Of a stretch of DNA of 64,000 bases, positions 8,687 through 17,035 are shown one piece after another. Positions within the stretch are counted from its first letter, which is position 1; each line of letters opens with the position of its first letter. The position numbers and the translations under genes were made by a program. The notes beneath the pieces are model-generated. The model searched no databases, had not been told where the DNA came from, and worked only from the letters and a program-made list of their open reading frames with translations. The stretch comes from Saprospiraceae bacterium. GTDB taxonomy: Bacteria > Bacteroidota > Bacteroidia > Chitinophagales > Saprospiraceae. The DNA is taken from positions 1 to 64,000 of the forward strand of contig JAHDDO010000003.1 in NCBI GenBank assembly GCA_020629315.1, read 5' to 3'.

Positions 8687-9733
8687 TTGCACAAACTACT
8701 GTTTTTACTTAACGCGCTCCTAATTACCCTGCTGCTTTTGGGTTACATGAGCCCCTATGTATCTGCAGAATATGGTTTATATCTTCCAACCATAAGCTTG
8801 CTATTCCCTGTTATTTTATTTACGAACATCTGTTTTGTTATCTATTGGTTAATCGCAAAGCCAAGGTTTGCTATGGCATCCATAATAGCATTGTTGTTAG
8901 GATGGAAGGTGATTCCTAGACATTACAATATTGGTGGAAATTCAACAGGCATGGAATGTGGAACTGAGATACAAATTCTAAGTCAAAATCTACAAGCAGC
9001 TAAATATTTTAAGAGAAATAAGAGAGAACTAGATGAAAGCAAAGTGCTTGAATTTACCAAATGGGTTGAAACAATAAAGAATATTGATATTCTTTGTTTT
9101 CAGGAACAACGCTACCATGCAAATGAGCTTCTAAGTAAGCATCTTATAGGATATAATAAGCATGCGGTCGATACTATTGGCACCAGTATTTTTTCTAGTT
9201 TTCCAATGAAAGAAAAGGGGTTTTTGAATATTGGGGGGAATACTAAATATGCGGCATGGGCTGATTTAGACCTAGAAGGCCAAACGGTAAGAGTATATAG
9301 TGTTCACTTAAGTTCAAACATGATCTCAGATAAGGCTAAAGATGTTGCTCAGGATCATAATTTGCGTGATACTAAAACCTGGGATAGAATTAAAAAAATG
9401 ATTCGAAGCTATGGTAGAAATAGTATTGCTAGGAAAAAGCAACTAGCTTTATTATATGAGCATATGGCATCAGGACCTGAGTACATTGTCTTTGCAGGGG
9501 ATTTCAATGATGTTCCACAATCTTACATCTATCAAAAACAAATTAAAAAATTTAAGGATAGCTTTAAGGAAAAGGGTTCTGGGATAGGTTCAACGTTCTC
9601 TGGTCTTATTCCAGGTTTACGTATTGATTATGTATGGGCAAGTAAGAATATGGACATTATAGATCACCAAGTGTTGAAGCAGTCTTTTTCTGATCACTTC
9701 CCCATAAGCGCTAGCATTTGCGTAGGCGAATGA
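8687..9733 (+). CDS. Endonuclease/exonuclease/phosphatase (EEP) family membrane protein
   Basis: Two or three N-terminal hydrophobic segments (within residues 1-75) precede a DNase I-like EEP domain (about 95-348). Motifs visible are the metal-binding Glu in CFQEQR, the GDFNDVP motif, and the C-terminal SDHFPI with the catalytic Asp-His. EEP enzymes hydrolyse phosphodiesters in DNA, RNA, phosphoinositides or sphingomyelin; the substrate here is unknown, and the membrane anchor would place the domain on the cell's outer face. The start used is TTG at 8687, because it lies 2 nt after the preceding stop and includes the first membrane helix. The next ATG (8747) would remove that helix. Confidence 0.85.
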   Translation: MHKLLFLLNALLITLLLLGYMSPYVSAEYGLYLPTISLLFPVILFTNICFVIYWLIAKPRFAMASIIALLLGWKVIPRHYNIGGNSTGMECGTEIQILSQNLQAAKYFKRNKRELDESKVLEFTKWVETIKNIDILCFQEQRYHANELLSKHLIGYNKHAVDTIGTSIFSSFPMKEKGFLNIGGNTKYAAWADLDLEGQTVRVYSVHLSSNMISDKAKDVAQDHNLRDTKTWDRIKKMIRSYGRNSIARKKQLALLYEHMASGPEYIVFAGDFNDVPQSYIYQKQIKKFKDSFKEKGSGIGSTFSGLIPGLRIDYVWASKNMDIIDHQVLKQSFSDHFPISASICVGE

Positions 9734-10378
9734 TCAGTTGTTAAACTTATCCATGGTATACTTGGCCCCAATCCCAACAAAACTTAATGCCATTTCTCCA
9801 GCATTTGGGATGGTAAATTGTAATTCCTCAATTTCTTTTTGAGTCCATTTACCAAGCACATATTTAACTTGTTGACCTTTGCCAAAATCGTCACCAATCC
9901 CAATTTTTAATCGGGCATATGATTGCGTGGCAAGTTTAGCTTCAATGTCTTTTAATCCATTATGTCCAGCATCTTTACCTTTGGTACGCAACCGCAGTTT
10001 TCCTAATGGAAGATGAATATCATCGACAAGGATAAGAATATTTTCCAAAGGAATTTTGTGCTTTTGCATCCAATATCTCACTGACTTTCCCGATAAATTC
10101 ATGTACGTATTGGGTTTTAGCAAGTAAACTTGTTTACCCTTATGCTTACATTGGCCAATCTCACCTAAGGTTTCTAGAGAAAGTGAAATATCTTTTTCTT
10201 GTGCAATGTGATCTATTACCTCAAAGCCAATATTATGGCGGGTACCTGCGTATTTATTGCCTATATTACCTAAGCCGACCAGTAAGAATTTCATTTCTGG
10301 ATCTATTAGTTCTTCTTCTACCTTTTTACGAAAGAGTCTTTTTATAAAATCGTACATTACATACAGATTAACGATCAT
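9734..10378 (-). CDS. pth: Peptidyl-tRNA hydrolase
   Basis: Pth frees tRNA from prematurely released peptidyl-tRNA in the cytoplasm. The core begins at residue 29 (MKFLLVGLGNIG) and has the catalytic His in TRHNIGFEV, the Asn region KPNTYMNLSG, and the Asp/His in LVDDIHLPLGKLRLR. A basic N-terminal extension of 28 residues precedes the core; a second ATG (10357) would shorten it by 7. The start at 10378 lies only 2 nt from the divergent aminotransferase start, so the promoters of the two genes must sit inside each other's coding sequence, or pth starts at the inner ATG. It is convergent with the EEP gene and ends directly next to its stop. Confidence 0.93.
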   Translation of the reverse strand: MIVNLYVMYDFIKRLFRKKVEEELIDPEMKFLLVGLGNIGNKYAGTRHNIGFEVIDHIAQEKDISLSLETLGEIGQCKHKGKQVYLLKPNTYMNLSGKSVRYWMQKHKIPLENILILVDDIHLPLGKLRLRTKGKDAGHNGLKDIEAKLATQSYARLKIGIGDDFGKGQQVKYVLGKWTQKEIEELQFTIPNAGEMALSFVGIGAKYTMDKFNN

Positions 10379-10380
10379 TT

Positions 10381-11589
10381 ATGGATCGACGCAAATTTAT
10401 GGGAACTTTACCAATCTTGTCCCTTCTTGGCGATAAGATGATGGAAACTATTTCTTTTGATAAAGAAGTAGACTGGATAAAAGTAAAGTCTCTTTTTCCT
10501 AAAAGTGATGTTTTAAACTTGAATAGTGGCAGTGCTGGTGTGATGCCTAATCTAGTGGAACAATCGTTAATTGATGTACTCACTGAACTAAACAGGAGAC
10601 CCGTTTATAAAGTTTGGGGCGGTTGGAAGGAGCAGGTTTTAGAAATAAAGCGAGGCTTATTGGAGTATATCAATGCTGATAATCATTCTATTGCCCTGAG
10701 TCGGAATGCCACCGAATCTTTGAAACAAGTTATTTATCAATCCAGAATAGAAGCAGGCAAAAGTATTCTAATCGCTGATTGGGATTATCCAAATGTTTGT
10801 CATGATTGTAAGTATAGATGTGAAAAAGAAAATCGACCCATCCAAATCTTATCAGAAAATTTGAGTACACTGGAAGATACTGAGCTTGTTAAGGTGTATG
10901 AAAATGCCATAACTGAAAGAACAGGCTTAGTAGTATTAACGCATATTACCCACAGGGAAGGGAGAATTATGCCTGTGAAACAAATCATTAAAATAGCCAA
11001 AGAAAAGGGTTGTTTAGTATTACTAGATGGGGCTCAAAGTTATGGTCATATTCATATAAGTCTATCAGATTTGAATCCAGATTTTTTTGCCACTAGTTTT
11101 CATAAATGGTTTAATAGTCCATTAGGCTGTGGTGGGCTTTTTGTAAAGAATGACAAACGATCCAGTTTGCAACATCCTTATTTTCCTGAGTCAGAAGACG
11201 CATTCGAACAATTCGAAAATATAGGTACCAGCGCTTATTACCAATGGCTAGGCTTAGCTGCTAGCTTAGTTTTTAACAACAACCATTTGCACAGTAAGCA
11301 AAAGCAAAAGCGGTTGCGTTTTTTGAGTGATTACCTCAGAAACAAATTGGGAGACGATGTTTTATTTAGCGTGCCAGATACAGGTCAATATGCAGGTATC
11401 AGTTCATTTACATTTAGAAGTTCAAATACAAAAGAAGGGCTACTAGTGAATTCCTTGTACAATGACTTTAAGATTAACACTAAATTGGTTAAGAGGAAAG
11501 ATGCTTCTTACATTCGAGTATCTACTAATGTTTTTTTAGAGGAATCAGACATTGATAAATTTGTAGATACTTTAGGTATAATTAAGTAA
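10381..11589 (+). CDS. Class V aminotransferase family PLP enzyme (isopenicillin-N-epimerase/NifS-like)
   Basis: A fold-type I PLP enzyme of 402 residues. The cofactor lysine is Lys242 in SFHKWFNSPLGCGG, and the Asp that contacts the pyridine nitrogen is Asp216 in LLDGAQSYGH. The family includes cysteine desulfurases, kynureninases and isopenicillin-N epimerase-like proteins; the substrate cannot be assigned, and no desulfurase active-site Cys loop was recognised. The N-terminus MDRRKFMGTLP resembles a twin-arginine signal, but the hydrophobic stretch is short, so export is uncertain. The stop and the start of the next gene overlap by 1 nt (TAATG). This is the first of four tightly joined genes. 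Confidence 0.85.
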   Translation: MDRRKFMGTLPILSLLGDKMMETISFDKEVDWIKVKSLFPKSDVLNLNSGSAGVMPNLVEQSLIDVLTELNRRPVYKVWGGWKEQVLEIKRGLLEYINADNHSIALSRNATESLKQVIYQSRIEAGKSILIADWDYPNVCHDCKYRCEKENRPIQILSENLSTLEDTELVKVYENAITERTGLVVLTHITHREGRIMPVKQIIKIAKEKGCLVLLDGAQSYGHIHISLSDLNPDFFATSFHKWFNSPLGCGGLFVKNDKRSSLQHPYFPESEDAFEQFENIGTSAYYQWLGLAASLVFNNNHLHSKQKQKRLRFLSDYLRNKLGDDVLFSVPDTGQYAGISSFTFRSSNTKEGLLVNSLYNDFKINTKLVKRKDASYIRVSTNVFLEESDIDKFVDTLGIIK

Positions 11590-12395
11590 TGATTAGGACC
11601 TTACTTTCTATGCTAGAAAAGCGGAGATACCTAACTATTTGTATCACCATCCTTTATTATTTATTGGTTGTTTTACCACATGAGCAAGTAGGCCTTTGGA
11701 TAAGTACTCTATTCTCATCTGTTTCAAGAGCTTCTTATAATGCTATAATACTAGTTTGTTTTTTAGCGTTGTCTTTATTTTTGCTATTGGATCTAGTAAA
11801 ACAAATACAAACAATAAAACAGGCTTTATATGTTTTATTGCAAGGAATCATCATTTGGGCTTGCTTTTATTACTTAATAATAGTCAATATTGAAAGCATT
11901 CATTTTGTCCAATATTTTGTACTAACGATGTTATTATTCACGATTACTAAAGACATCCCTTCAACGCTCATATTGGTTTTATTTGGGGCACTTATTGATG
12001 AAGGGTACCAATATTTTTATCTATCTCCTGAACGAACAAATTACTTTGACTTTAATGATATAATTCTTGATCTTGTTGGAGCTGGATCAGCAACACTCTC
12101 TTTAGGCGTATACGGTAATAATTCTACTGCTTTACAATCAAGAAAATATGCCTATATGGCAATAGCGGCTACGGCGGGTTTTTTTGCCATTTTATATATT
12201 TTGAATGTATGGCAAGTGTATGCATCTGAAAACCATAATTTTTGGGTTTTGATTCGCCAGCCTGAAGAAGGGTTTTGGAGCTTTCTCAATTTCGATGTCG
12301 TTTATCATGTCATTAGACCTTTAGAAGCCTTAGTTATATTAGTCATTCTATTTTTATTTTACACTAGTTTCGAATGGAAAACAAAAGCAACATGA
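11589..12395 (+). CDS. VanZ-like integral membrane protein
   Basis: A 268-residue protein with about seven hydrophobic segments. The segment ALIDEGYQYFYLSPERTNYF followed by DFNDIILDLVGAG (about residues 137-170) has the acidic/Gln/Arg/Asp spacing of VanZ-like proteins (E-x2-Q...R-x-n-D-x2-D). VanZ confers teicoplanin resistance in enterococci by an unclear route, while most homologues are uncharacterised membrane proteins. The start overlaps the aminotransferase stop by 1 nt, and the DinB gene begins before this one ends, so translation is probably coupled across the cluster. The family assignment is moderate; the function is unknown. Confidence 0.65.
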   Translation: MIRTLLSMLEKRRYLTICITILYYLLVVLPHEQVGLWISTLFSSVSRASYNAIILVCFLALSLFLLLDLVKQIQTIKQALYVLLQGIIIWACFYYLIIVNIESIHFVQYFVLTMLLFTITKDIPSTLILVLFGALIDEGYQYFYLSPERTNYFDFNDIILDLVGAGSATLSLGVYGNNSTALQSRKYAYMAIAATAGFFAILYILNVWQVYASENHNFWVLIRQPEEGFWSFLNFDVVYHVIRPLEALVILVILFLFYTSFEWKTKAT

Positions 12396-12898
12396 TTAAG
12401 CCAGAGCCAGGGACCTACCCCTCATATTATGATGGATTTCTAGTTGATTTACCGAATGAAATTATACCTTATTTAGAAGAGCAGAAGAAAGTGTATTTAA
12501 AAACGGTGACTCATCTTGATGACGATCAATATGCCTTCGCCTATGAGAAAGGTAAATGGTCATTAGCACAAGTTATGCAGCATATTAATGATGTCGAACG
12601 CATATTCGCTTATCGAGCCTTATGTGTTAGTCGTGGTGAAAAGCAAAATTTAAATGGGTTTGATCAAAACGAATATATTAGGCCTCATAAGGAAATTAAG
12701 GTATCTCAATTAATAAATGAGTTTAGTTCACTTAGAGATTCCAATATATACTTTTGTCAAGGGCTCTCTGCAGATCAATGGATGCTTAAAGGAAAAGCGT
12801 CCGGCTTCGAATTTCAAATGAGTGCTTTTATTTATGCGATGGCAGGACATTTAGACCATCATTTAAACATAATTAATTCTCGATATTTGATCTCATGA
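12392..12898 (+). CDS. DinB-family metalloenzyme-fold protein
   Basis: A four-helix DinB/YfiT-like protein of 168 residues. The usual metal-binding histidines are visible: His in QVMQHINDVERIFAYR and the C-terminal pair in AGHLDHHLNIINSRYL. Members include bacillithiol or mycothiol S-transferases and many uncharacterised damage-inducible proteins; the substrate is unknown. The chosen start at 12392 gives an ATGA overlap with the VanZ-like stop, the same arrangement seen between this gene and the next. An upstream in-frame ATG at 12374 would add six residues and a 22-nt overlap. The position between membrane and radical SAM genes suggests a shared pathway, which is inference. Confidence 0.85.
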   Translation: MIKPEPGTYPSYYDGFLVDLPNEIIPYLEEQKKVYLKTVTHLDDDQYAFAYEKGKWSLAQVMQHINDVERIFAYRALCVSRGEKQNLNGFDQNEYIRPHKEIKVSQLINEFSSLRDSNIYFCQGLSADQWMLKGKASGFEFQMSAFIYAMAGHLDHHLNIINSRYLIS

Positions 12899-13917
12899 AG
12901 CTTCATTGGAGGGATACATCCAGGTTTATTTCAAAATTGACATTGCGTAAGCTAGTAAATATGCTGCGTCTTTACGTGTCGTTTTTTATTAGCAAATATC
13001 GTTCAAGGCCCTTACACTGGGGGAATCCAATGACCGTTTCATTTGAGCCTACTACAGCCTGTAATTTGCGTTGTCCTGAATGCCCAAGTGGTTTACGATC
13101 ATTTACACGAAATACTGGAAATTTAAAATCAGACTTTTTTAGAAAATCAATAGATCAGATTTCTGATACGCTAACATATCTAATATTTTATTTTCAAGGT
13201 GAGCCATTTATAAATCCAGATTTTTTAGAAATGGTTACCTATGCATCGCAAAAAAACATTTATACAATAACATCTACAAATGCACACTTTATCTCAGATG
13301 ATATTGCCAAACGAACGGTAGAATCAGGCCTTGATCGGATGATTATTTCTATAGATGGAACCACACAAGAAGTTTACGAGCAATATCGAAAAGAAGGCGA
13401 GTTAGCAAAAGTGATTGAAGGTGCAAAAAATATGGTAAAATGGCGCAAAAAATTAGGAAGTAAAACACCCCATTTAATATTCCAATTCTTAGTAGTCAAG
13501 CCAAATGAACACCAAATTGATGAGGTATATGCATTAGCGGAAGAAATAGGAATTGATGAAGTGAAATTAAAGACAGCGCAAATCTATGATTATGAGGAGG
13601 GTAATCCTCTCATTCCAACGAATGAAAAATACTCAAGATATACAAAGGGCTCAGATGGCAAGTATAAAGTAAAAGGAGATATTCTGAACCAATGTTGGAA
13701 AATGTGGAACTCATGCGTAATTACATGGGATGGAAAGGTAGTTCCATGTTGCTTTGACAAAGACGCAAACCATGTATTCGGTAGCTTAAGCACAGAGAGT
13801 TTTGAGCATATTTGGACCAATGAGAATAGTCAAGTATTTAGACAACAAATAAAAGAGGGTAGAGATAAAATTGATATTTGTACGAATTGTACTGAAGGCT
13901 GCAAAGTATGGGGTTAG
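12895..13917 (+). CDS. Radical SAM protein with SPASM domain
   Basis: A 340-residue radical SAM enzyme. The cluster-binding motif CNLRCPEC (Cys56, Cys60, Cys63) is in place, followed by the FQGEPFINPDFLEM region. The C-terminal SPASM-type segment has cysteines in NQCWKMWNSC, VVPCCFDKD and DICTNCTEGCKVWG, enough for auxiliary iron-sulfur clusters. SPASM enzymes often modify peptides (sactipeptides, quinohemoproteins, mycofactocin), but no small precursor-peptide gene was found nearby, so the substrate is unknown. The start overlaps the DinB stop (ATGA). The gene ends a four-gene run; no clear terminator is visible in the following 148 nt. Confidence 0.9.
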   Translation: MKLHWRDTSRFISKLTLRKLVNMLRLYVSFFISKYRSRPLHWGNPMTVSFEPTTACNLRCPECPSGLRSFTRNTGNLKSDFFRKSIDQISDTLTYLIFYFQGEPFINPDFLEMVTYASQKNIYTITSTNAHFISDDIAKRTVESGLDRMIISIDGTTQEVYEQYRKEGELAKVIEGAKNMVKWRKKLGSKTPHLIFQFLVVKPNEHQIDEVYALAEEIGIDEVKLKTAQIYDYEEGNPLIPTNEKYSRYTKGSDGKYKVKGDILNQCWKMWNSCVITWDGKVVPCCFDKDANHVFGSLSTESFEHIWTNENSQVFRQQIKEGRDKIDICTNCTEGCKVWG

Positions 13918-14065
13918 TGTAACTCATTGATAATTAAAACATTACAATAAATTATATGTATTTATTGGTGGTATAATTTCTATCCAAGTTCTTTACTTTT
14001 GATGGGTAATCCTTTTTTATATTTCTAGATCTAATTTTTGGAATAGTTTTTTCAATTAAGCTAAT

Positions 14066-15085
14066 ATGCTTTTCAAAACGATAATACAAGGGAAAATAGA
14101 GTTTGGGACGGAGAAAAGCTTTGGCAAGGCTTTGAAAATGTACGATTATCGTGCAGAGAACTATCACAAATCTGAAACACTTTTCGAATCAGAGGAAATA
14201 TTTTTTGAAGATGGTTTCACACTATCTATTCCTCGCTTTGTTAAACAAACATATGATAAGGCCTACCGGAATACAGTAAGCTTGTTAAAATACTGTACTC
14301 AATTTGGCTTATCTGGAGAAATTAATGCTTGGCTTCTTAATGAAGGTAAAATCATTAATTATACCCACATGGAACCGGATAGCGAGAAAATCGCTGTTCA
14401 AAACTATATTAAAGGTACAGAGCTAATTAATGAGGAAGGAAAAGAAGAAGCGGCTATTGCAATGCTCACCAAAGCTATAGAGAAATATGACCGACATGCT
14501 CAAGCGTATCAAAAAAGAGCGAAAGTAAATTTCATATTAAAGAAGTATCATGATGCAATGCGCGATTATACTAAAAGTGTGAATCTGGATGAAACAAATC
14601 CAAATTCCTTTTATGGTCGTGCAAAAGTGCATTTCCACAACGAAGATTATCAACTGGCGGTTGATGACCTTGAACATGCTTTAAAAAAGTCTGTAGCATT
14701 GCAGGCTATTTATTGGAAAGCTCGATTGCTAAAATCTAAATGCCACAATATTTTAAAAGAGTATGAAAAGGCGGCATTTGACCTGAAGCTTTTTACTAAG
14801 AAAATCTTTCCTACATCAAATCCTAACTATTACAGACAAAGGGAAGCTCATTTTGATTATGGAAAAACATTGATGGAGCTAGAGGATTATGAATTAGCTT
14901 TTGAAATGTTTGACAAAGCACTGGAGATTGAAGATTCAAAAGATAATATTGAACTAGCTGAACTGTATAAGAATAGAGGAAAAGCTAGACAGAAATCAGG
15001 AAAGAACGGGCATGTAAAGGATTTTAAAGAAGCGGCAGACTTAGGAGACAAAGAAGCAGCAGCCTTATTAAAGACGTTCTCTTAA
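14066..15085 (+). CDS. TPR repeat protein
   Basis: A 339-residue protein with no signal peptide or membrane segment. The first 100 or so residues show no recognised domain. From about residue 112 there are tetratricopeptide repeats (IKGTELINEEGKEEAAIAML, then AYQKRAKVNFILKKYHDAMR, FYGRAKVHFHNEDYQLAVDD, and later ones near FDYGKTLMELEDYELAFEMF). The C-terminal segment DFKEAADLGDKEAAALL resembles the last repeat of Sel1/TPR proteins. TPRs mediate protein contacts; the partner is unknown. The gene precedes the PorE-like gene by 57 nt, which could mean co-transcription, but nothing shows a shared function. Confidence 0.8.
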   Translation: MLFKTIIQGKIEFGTEKSFGKALKMYDYRAENYHKSETLFESEEIFFEDGFTLSIPRFVKQTYDKAYRNTVSLLKYCTQFGLSGEINAWLLNEGKIINYTHMEPDSEKIAVQNYIKGTELINEEGKEEAAIAMLTKAIEKYDRHAQAYQKRAKVNFILKKYHDAMRDYTKSVNLDETNPNSFYGRAKVHFHNEDYQLAVDDLEHALKKSVALQAIYWKARLLKSKCHNILKEYEKAAFDLKLFTKKIFPTSNPNYYRQREAHFDYGKTLMELEDYELAFEMFDKALEIEDSKDNIELAELYKNRGKARQKSGKNGHVKDFKEAADLGDKEAAALLKTFS

Positions 15086-15142
15086 CTAATTTTTACAGAT
15101 TAGAATTAGATATTAAGTCGTTTATTATTTAAATATTGAACG

Positions 15143-17035
15143 ATGAAAAATTATCGTCATATACTACTCTTACTGGTTACAATGGTTCCAGCTTTACTTT
15201 TGAGTCAGTCAGACAAGAAGCTAAAAAAAATACTCAAGAAAGAACAGACTCTTAGAATAGAGGGTAAGGCCGAAAGGGCAAGTGAGTATTTAGAAAGTCA
15301 AATCCAAGCCTATCCTCAGAATCTTGCTTTGTTAGATGCACATATAACAAACCTAATAAAGGATAATAATTTCCAAAAAGCGATTCCCTTTTTGGAAAAA
15401 AGGAATATGCTTGAGGCTAGCCCTAATGGTCTATATACCCTATACATTTGTTTATTAGAGATCGATGATCGTGAAGGAGCAAAGAGGACATTGGAACAAT
15501 ATATAAATCAACAAAAACCGGGCCCTTACAGAGATCAAGCAGAAAAAGAAATGAAGCAACTCATTTTTGCTGACTCTTTGATGAACAATCCCTTGGATAT
15601 TCAATTTGTAAACCTAGGGCCTTCGATCAATACTAAGCATCCAGAGAACCTTCCTTATTTTACAGTGGAAGGAAATATTCTATTTTCACGAATAATAGGC
15701 AATCAAGAGGATCTTTATATGTCTACTAAAACAGATACCGGTTTTACTGTTGCTGAACCGGTCAAAGCCTTGAATACAGATGCTAATGAAGGGTCTCAAT
15801 GTATTAGCCCTGATGGCAATTTTATTTTTCTTACTGGTTGTGAGCGCAGAGACAGCTATGGTTGGTGCGATATTTATGTATCGTTTAGAACGGAGAACGG
15901 CTGGAGTACACCTAAGAACATTGGACCCAATATAAATACGGATGCTTGGGAGACACAACCGTGTATTTCGGCTGATGGTAACACCTTATATTTTGTATCC
16001 AATAGAGAAGGAGGCTATGGTGGCTCCGATATATATTGGTCCGAATATTTGAATGGAGCTTGGACCAAGCCTCAAAACATGGGACCCACAATAAATACAA
16101 AGAACCAAGAAGAATCACCCTATATCCATCCTGATGGAAAGTCTATGTACTTTATTTCCAATGGCCATCCTGGTATGGGAAAGAAAGACATCTTTCTAAG
16201 TCATAAGGGTCCAGATGGTTGGGAAGACCCTCAGAATCTCGGTTATCCAATAAATCAAAAAGGAGATGAATATGGTCTGTTTGTCGATATCTCTGGAAAT
16301 ACCGCTTTTTTTGCTTCGGACTCATACGATGATTCGGAGGGCTCATTAGATCTTTATAGCTTTCCACTACCAGAAAAGTTTAAACCAGCTCCAATAAGTT
16401 TTGTGAAAATATCTGTTCGAGATCAGGAATCAAAGGCACTACTGAAAGCAGAATCAATCTTGATAGACTTAGATAGTGGCGAACAACTTAAGAGAACGAC
16501 TAACCTAGAAGGTGAATTAATTCAATTAGTGAATCCGCAAAAAGAGTATAACCTTACTGTAGAATATCCAGGATATATCTTTCATTCAGAATATGTAAAA
16601 TTTGAAGAAATTGCAAAATCGTATGAGCCTTACGCATATGAAATTTATTTATCAAAAATTCCAGAAGACCTTACACTTGAGGAAAGTGATAATACGGCCA
16701 TCATATTGAACAATATTTTCTTTGAGAGCGGAAGTTATTCTCTGTTGGAAAAGTCAATGTTTGAGATAGAGAATATTGCCAACTTTATGAATGAAAATCC
16801 TAACACCATCATTACAATAATAGGGCATACAGATAATGTAGGTTCAGAAAGTGATAATCTAGTTTTATCCGAAAATAGAGCTAAGGCAGTAAAGAATGCA
16901 ATTGTGGCACAAGGCATTGATTCTGTTCGACTTTTTGCAGTAGGAAAAGGAGAATCACAGCCGATCGATGTCAATGATACAGAAATAGGCAGAGCTAAAA
17001 ATAGAAGAACAGAGATGCTGATTAAATATGAGTAG
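15143..17035 (+). CDS. PorE-like TPR / beta-propeller / OmpA-domain protein
   Basis: An N-terminal signal peptide (residues 1-22) is followed by a TPR-like helical region (about 28-150), a PD40/WD40-type propeller (about 155-410; repeated units such as CISPDGNFIFLTG, CISADGNTLYFVSNREGGYGGSDIY and YIHPDGKSMYFISNGHPGMG), a carboxypeptidase-regulatory-like beta domain (about 425-500), and an OmpA-type peptidoglycan-binding domain (about 525-630; IIGHTDNVG, LSENRAKAV, AKNRRTEM). This order is that of PorE, a periplasmic type IX secretion component that binds peptidoglycan. Many Bacteroidota carry several paralogues with this layout, so equivalence to PorE itself is not certain. It overlaps the next gene by 8 nt. 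Confidence 0.88.
   Translation: MKNYRHILLLLVTMVPALLLSQSDKKLKKILKKEQTLRIEGKAERASEYLESQIQAYPQNLALLDAHITNLIKDNNFQKAIPFLEKRNMLEASPNGLYTLYICLLEIDDREGAKRTLEQYINQQKPGPYRDQAEKEMKQLIFADSLMNNPLDIQFVNLGPSINTKHPENLPYFTVEGNILFSRIIGNQEDLYMSTKTDTGFTVAEPVKALNTDANEGSQCISPDGNFIFLTGCERRDSYGWCDIYVSFRTENGWSTPKNIGPNINTDAWETQPCISADGNTLYFVSNREGGYGGSDIYWSEYLNGAWTKPQNMGPTINTKNQEESPYIHPDGKSMYFISNGHPGMGKKDIFLSHKGPDGWEDPQNLGYPINQKGDEYGLFVDISGNTAFFASDSYDDSEGSLDLYSFPLPEKFKPAPISFVKISVRDQESKALLKAESILIDLDSGEQLKRTTNLEGELIQLVNPQKEYNLTVEYPGYIFHSEYVKFEEIAKSYEPYAYEIYLSKIPEDLTLEESDNTAIILNNIFFESGSYSLLEKSMFEIENIANFMNENPNTIITIIGHTDNVGSESDNLVLSENRAKAVKNAIVAQGIDSVRLFAVGKGESQPIDVNDTEIGRAKNRRTEMLIKYE

Noticed and set aside
13952-14167. 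Small minus-strand open frame between the radical SAM and TPR genes
   Set aside because: It overlaps the TPR gene start, has no recognisable features and looks like a chance frame; it was considered as a possible precursor peptide for the SPASM enzyme, but lacks a Cys/Gly-rich core.
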